Origin: Kingella oralis
Lineage (GTDB): Bacteria; Pseudomonadota; Gammaproteobacteria; Burkholderiales; Neisseriaceae
Assembly (NCBI GenBank): GCA_905373195.1
Contig: CAJPSG010000060.1
Span: 1-6,752, forward strand
Direction of reading: 5' to 3'
Length of the DNA stretch: 6,752 nt
Shown: piece after piece, positions 5,172-6,752 of the stretch
Position numbering within the stretch: position 1 is the first letter of the stretch
Layout of the letters: every line of letters starts with the position of its first letter
The notes under the pieces: generated by a model
Databases searched by the model: none
Told to the model about the DNA's origin: nothing
What the model saw: the letters and a program-made list of their open reading frames with translations, nothing else
Made by a program: the position numbers and the translations under genes

Positions 5172-5648
5172 ATGCAAGGAGACCGTCAAGTTATCCAGCA
5201 CCTGAATAAGAATTTGGGTTTGCTGCTGGTTACGATTAACCAATATTTTCTGCACGCGCGCATTTTGAAAAATTGGGGCTTGGAGGAATTGGGTTGCAAT
5301 TTTTATAAGCGTTCCATTAAAGAGATGAAGGCGGCGGATGCGATTATTGAGCGTGTGTTGCTGCTGGAAGGTTTGCCTAATTTGCAAGAGTTGGGCAAAT
5401 TGCTGATTGGCGAATCGCCTGCGGAAATTATTGATTGCGATTTGAAAAAAGAATATGAAAAACATGATGCGCTGATGGCGGCGATTGCGGTTTGCGAGGC
5501 GCATCAGGATTATGTTTCGCGTGATTTGTTGGAAGAACAGAAGTTTGAAAACGAGGAACGCATTGATTGGTTGGAAACTCAGCAGGAGTTGATTGCCAGC
5601 ATGGGCATTGAAAACTATCTGCAACTCGGGGCGCAAGAGGACGATTAA
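5172..5648 (+). CDS. bfrB: Bacterioferritin subunit BfrB (haem-type)
   Basis: A 158-residue bacterioferritin that is the partner of BfrA. It keeps the haem ligand M52 (KEMKAAD) and E51 and E94, but other diiron ligands are replaced: E18 by L, H54 by A, E127 by N and H130 by R. It should therefore bind haem between subunits yet have little ferroxidase activity. Haem in bacterioferritin serves to move electrons in for iron release. The core ([32 protein letters not shown]) is strongly BfrB-like. AAGGA (5160-5164) lies seven bases before the ATG and overlaps the bfrA stop, so the two are translated from one message, which ends at the terminator 42 bases past this gene. In Neisseria gonorrhoeae bfrA and bfrB are also adjacent and both contribute to the particle. 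The H130R change looks unusual; as I recall, the gonococcal protein keeps this histidine. Confidence 0.92.
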   Translation: MQGDRQVIQHLNKNLGLLLVTINQYFLHARILKNWGLEELGCNFYKRSIKEMKAADAIIERVLLLEGLPNLQELGKLLIGESPAEIIDCDLKKEYEKHDALMAAIAVCEAHQDYVSRDLLEEQKFENEERIDWLETQQELIASMGIENYLQLGAQEDD

Positions 5649-5689
5649 AACAAACCACTACCAAAACTCTGGTAAGCCGAGTGCACAAG

Positions 5690-5729
5690 AAAAACCACCT
5701 GCTTAGTTTAGCGGGTGGTTTTTATTTTT
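5690..5729 (+). terminator. Intrinsic terminator of bfrAB
   Basis: AAAAACCACCTGC (5690-5702) pairs with GCGGGTGGTTTTT (5711-5723): 13 bp with one G-U, an eight-base loop, and a T-rich tail to 5729. This is a conventional terminator, not built from uptake sequences, and the first DUS of the array begins within its tail. With A on one side and T on the other it could also stop minus-strand transcripts. Bases 5649-5689 show nothing else. Confidence 0.9.
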
Positions 5730-5769
5730 CAGGCTGCCTATTGCGGCTGTGTGAGGCAGCCTGAAAATG
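5716..5769. repeat. DUS inverted repeat 1, left copy of a duplicated unit
   Basis: TTTTCAGGCTGCCT (5726-5739) faces AGGCAGCCTGAAAA (5754-5767) over a 14-base loop; exact uptake sequences at 5728-5739 (minus) and 5754-5765 (plus). The whole stretch from TGGTTTTT to the ATG after the right arm, loop included, resembles 5805-5860, so the two units appear to be diverged duplicates. Confidence 0.85.
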
Positions 5770-5804
5770 GGTAAAGCGTATTTCAACGAAGCGAACGTGT
5801 TTGC

Positions 5805-5860
5805 TGGTTTTTTGCTTTTCAGGCTGCCTTTGCGGTTGTGCAATAGGCAGCCTGAAAATG
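5805..5860. repeat. DUS inverted repeat 2, right copy of the duplicated unit
   Basis: TTTTCAGGCTGCCT (5816-5829) faces AGGCAGCCTGAAAA (5845-5858). The loop TTGCGGTTGTGCAAT matches the loop of unit 1 (ATTGCGGCTGTGTG) except for a few changes, and can itself extend the stem (TTGC with GCAA). Exact uptake sequences at 5818-5829 (minus) and 5845-5856 (plus). Confidence 0.85.
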
Positions 5861-5956
5861 TATTTAATAGGCATGGGTGGCTTGCGGTTATTTGCCAACG
5901 TGTTGCCGTTCTATCCGCTGCGCTATTTGGCAACGAGTCATCGCCCCTCTATTAGC
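5861..5956. other. Spacer within the DUS array, no gene seen
   Basis: The only structure is a pair of near-identical 14-mers, GTTATTTGCCAACG (5887-5900) and GCTATTTGGCAACG (5922-5935), which match at 12 of 14 positions. A short open frame (5858-5974, 38 codons) crosses it but has no ribosome site and runs into a DUS. Confidence 0.4.
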
Positions 5957-5999
5957 TTTCAGGCTGCCTTTTAGTGTGCTTAATTGAGGCAGCCTGAAA
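5957..5999. terminator. DUS inverted repeat 3, likely terminator for the minus-strand gene
   Basis: TTTCAGGCTGCCT (5957-5969) faces AGGCAGCCTGAAA (5987-5999), 13 perfect pairs and a 17-base loop that differs from units 1 and 2. It is the first complete stem downstream of the membrane-protein gene ending at 6062 and would stop its transcript about 65 bases past the stop codon. Confidence 0.65.
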
Positions 6000-6051
6000 C
6001 GGCTTAATAGGCTTTATTGTTTTAGCCCTGCTAAACTGCGCTTTACTCGTT

Positions 6052-6063
6052 TTCAGGCTGCCT
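6052..6063 (-). repeat. DUS overlapping the stop codon of the membrane-protein gene
   Basis: Exact AGGCAGCCTGAA on the minus strand. Its first two bases supply the AG of the TAG stop at 6064-6062. It is the seventh and last site of the alternating array and has no dedicated partner; it could pair with the right arm at 5987-5999 over a 50-base loop. Confidence 0.85.
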
Positions 6064-6733
6064 AAAATTGTGTCATCACACGGGCAAGCTGGATAACCGC
6101 CCACGCGCTCACCAGCAAGCCTGCCATCAGCCGCAGCCCTTTCTTTTGCAACAGCGTGCGCAGTTGGGCGGCGAACAGCCCTGCGGCGATAAGATTGGGC
6201 AGCGTGCCCAGCCCAAAGGCGAGTAAATACAAGCCGCCCCACAGTGCGGAGCTGCTGCCCAGCGCGTAAAGCGAGGCGTTGTACACCAAGCCGCAGGGCA
6301 GCCAGCCCCACAGCATCCCTGCGCCGAAGCAGGCGGGCAGGCTTTGGATGGGTAGGAGTTTGTTTAGCAGCGGGTTGAGCCGTTGCCAGATGGGTCGCCC
6401 GATGTGTTCAATTTTGGCTGCCCACGCAAGGATGTTGGCGAGATACAGCCCTGTGAACAGCAGCAGCAGGTTGGCGAGGGCGGCGAGGATAAGTTGCAGG
6501 GCGTGGGTGTGGGCGAGGGTGCTGCCGAGCTGCGAAAGCGCGCCCATCAGCGTGCCGATAAGGGTGTAGCTGGTGAGCCTGCCTAGATTGAGCAGAATAA
6601 TGAGCCAAGGGCGTTTAATGTGGGACGGCAGTTGCAAGGCGAACGCGGTGGACAGCCCGCCGCACATGGCGATGCAATGCGTGCCGCCGAAAAAGCCGAG
6701 CAGAAACAGGGTAAACAGGGTAACGGGGGGCAT
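6062..6733 (-). CDS. TauE/SafE (DsbD_2-like) family inner-membrane protein
   Basis: A 223-residue, strongly hydrophobic protein with about six predicted membrane segments (roughly 4-30, 43-66, 78-104, 133-156, 161-190, 198-219). Diagnostic motifs are GGTHCIAMCGG (16-26; H19, C20, C24) in the first helix, NLGRLTSY (49-56), and WGWLPCGLVYNA (142-153; P146-C147) in the fourth. These mark the family usually called sulfite exporter TauE/SafE or cytochrome c biogenesis transmembrane (DsbD_2, UreH-like). The paired cysteines suggest thiol-disulfide or metal (possibly copper) handling across the membrane; members often sit near cytochrome oxidase assembly genes, but none is in view. The substrate cannot be read from sequence. 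The ATG is followed at once by six C (two proline codons) and has no clear ribosome site. The frame stays open to the window edge, so an earlier start cannot be excluded, but the motif position fits this one. The stop codon is made by a DUS. Confidence 0.75.
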   Translation of the reverse strand: MPPVTLFTLFLLGFFGGTHCIAMCGGLSTAFALQLPSHIKRPWLIILLNLGRLTSYTLIGTLMGALSQLGSTLAHTHALQLILAALANLLLLFTGLYLANILAWAAKIEHIGRPIWQRLNPLLNKLLPIQSLPACFGAGMLWGWLPCGLVYNASLYALGSSSALWGGLYLLAFGLGTLPNLIAAGLFAAQLRTLLQKKGLRLMAGLLVSAWAVIQLARVMTQF

Positions 6734-6752
6734 GGGGTGGTGTGTGCGGGAA

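Noticed and set aside
5118..5636. Long open frame antisense to bfrB (and a similar one antisense to bfrA at 4625-5155)
   Set aside because: Both mirror well-supported bacterioferritin genes; their composition (many F, Q, N, H) is that of a complementary-strand shadow.
5858..5974. 38-codon open frame (MYLIGMGGLRL to ISFQAAF) in the DUS array
   Set aside because: It begins in one DUS and ends in another, has no ribosome binding site and resembles no family I know.
5716..6063. CRISPR array
   Set aside because: The repeats are 12-14-base uptake sequences in alternating orientation with unequal spacers, not same-strand repeats of 28-37 bases.

Overview
The window looks like chromosome from a member of the Neisseriaceae, probably Kingella or a close relative. 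The main evidence is the 12-mer AGGCAGCCTGAA, present in 12 exact copies counting both strands, plus three near-copies. This is the Kingella dialect of the neisserial DNA uptake sequence (DUS). The gene content agrees: a bacterioferritin pair very like neisserial BfrA/BfrB, a Neisseria-like succinyldiaminopimelate aminotransferase, and a dapA-bamC pair. Most of it is ordinary housekeeping chromosome. The less ordinary parts are DUS inverted repeats between genes and one AT-rich broken gene.

Layout from left to right. 1-119 (-): the first 39 codons of a probable ferredoxin-NADP reductase, cut by the window edge. 140-179: a DUS inverted repeat. 277-842 (-): an AT-rich gene for a small exported protein of unknown function, split by a frameshift near 441-474, so that only the first 133 residues are in one frame. 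881-919: a DUS-pair terminator. 925-2112 (-): dapC, with its own TATAAT-type promoter. 2233-2259: the terminator of the next unit, built on a single DUS. 2272-3411 (-): bamC. 3430-4305 (-): dapA, 18 bases upstream of bamC and probably co-transcribed with it. 4306-4696: a divergent regulatory region with a dapA promoter, a leader hairpin, one DUS that reads as two dialects on its two strands, a weak Fur-like site and bfr promoter elements. 4697-5161 and 5172-5648 (+): bfrA and bfrB, ending at a strong intrinsic terminator. 5716-6063: an array of seven DUS in strictly alternating orientation between convergent genes. 6062-6733 (-): a TauE/SafE (DsbD_2-like) membrane protein.

How the genes work together. 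DapA and DapC catalyse two steps of the succinylase route to diaminopimelate and lysine, which feeds peptidoglycan. BamC is a lipoprotein of the outer-membrane protein assembly machine, so 925-4305 is a cell-envelope block. BfrA and BfrB look like complementary subunits of one iron-storage shell: BfrA keeps the ferroxidase ligands but lacks the haem methionine, and BfrB keeps the haem methionine but has lost most ferroxidase ligands.

I see no CRISPR array, insertion sequence, prophage, tRNA or rRNA. I do not see a clearly new multi-gene system. The best leads are the DUS array and its dialect variants, the frameshifted AT-rich islet between DUS pairs, and the symmetric hairpin at the expected start of the dapA transcript.
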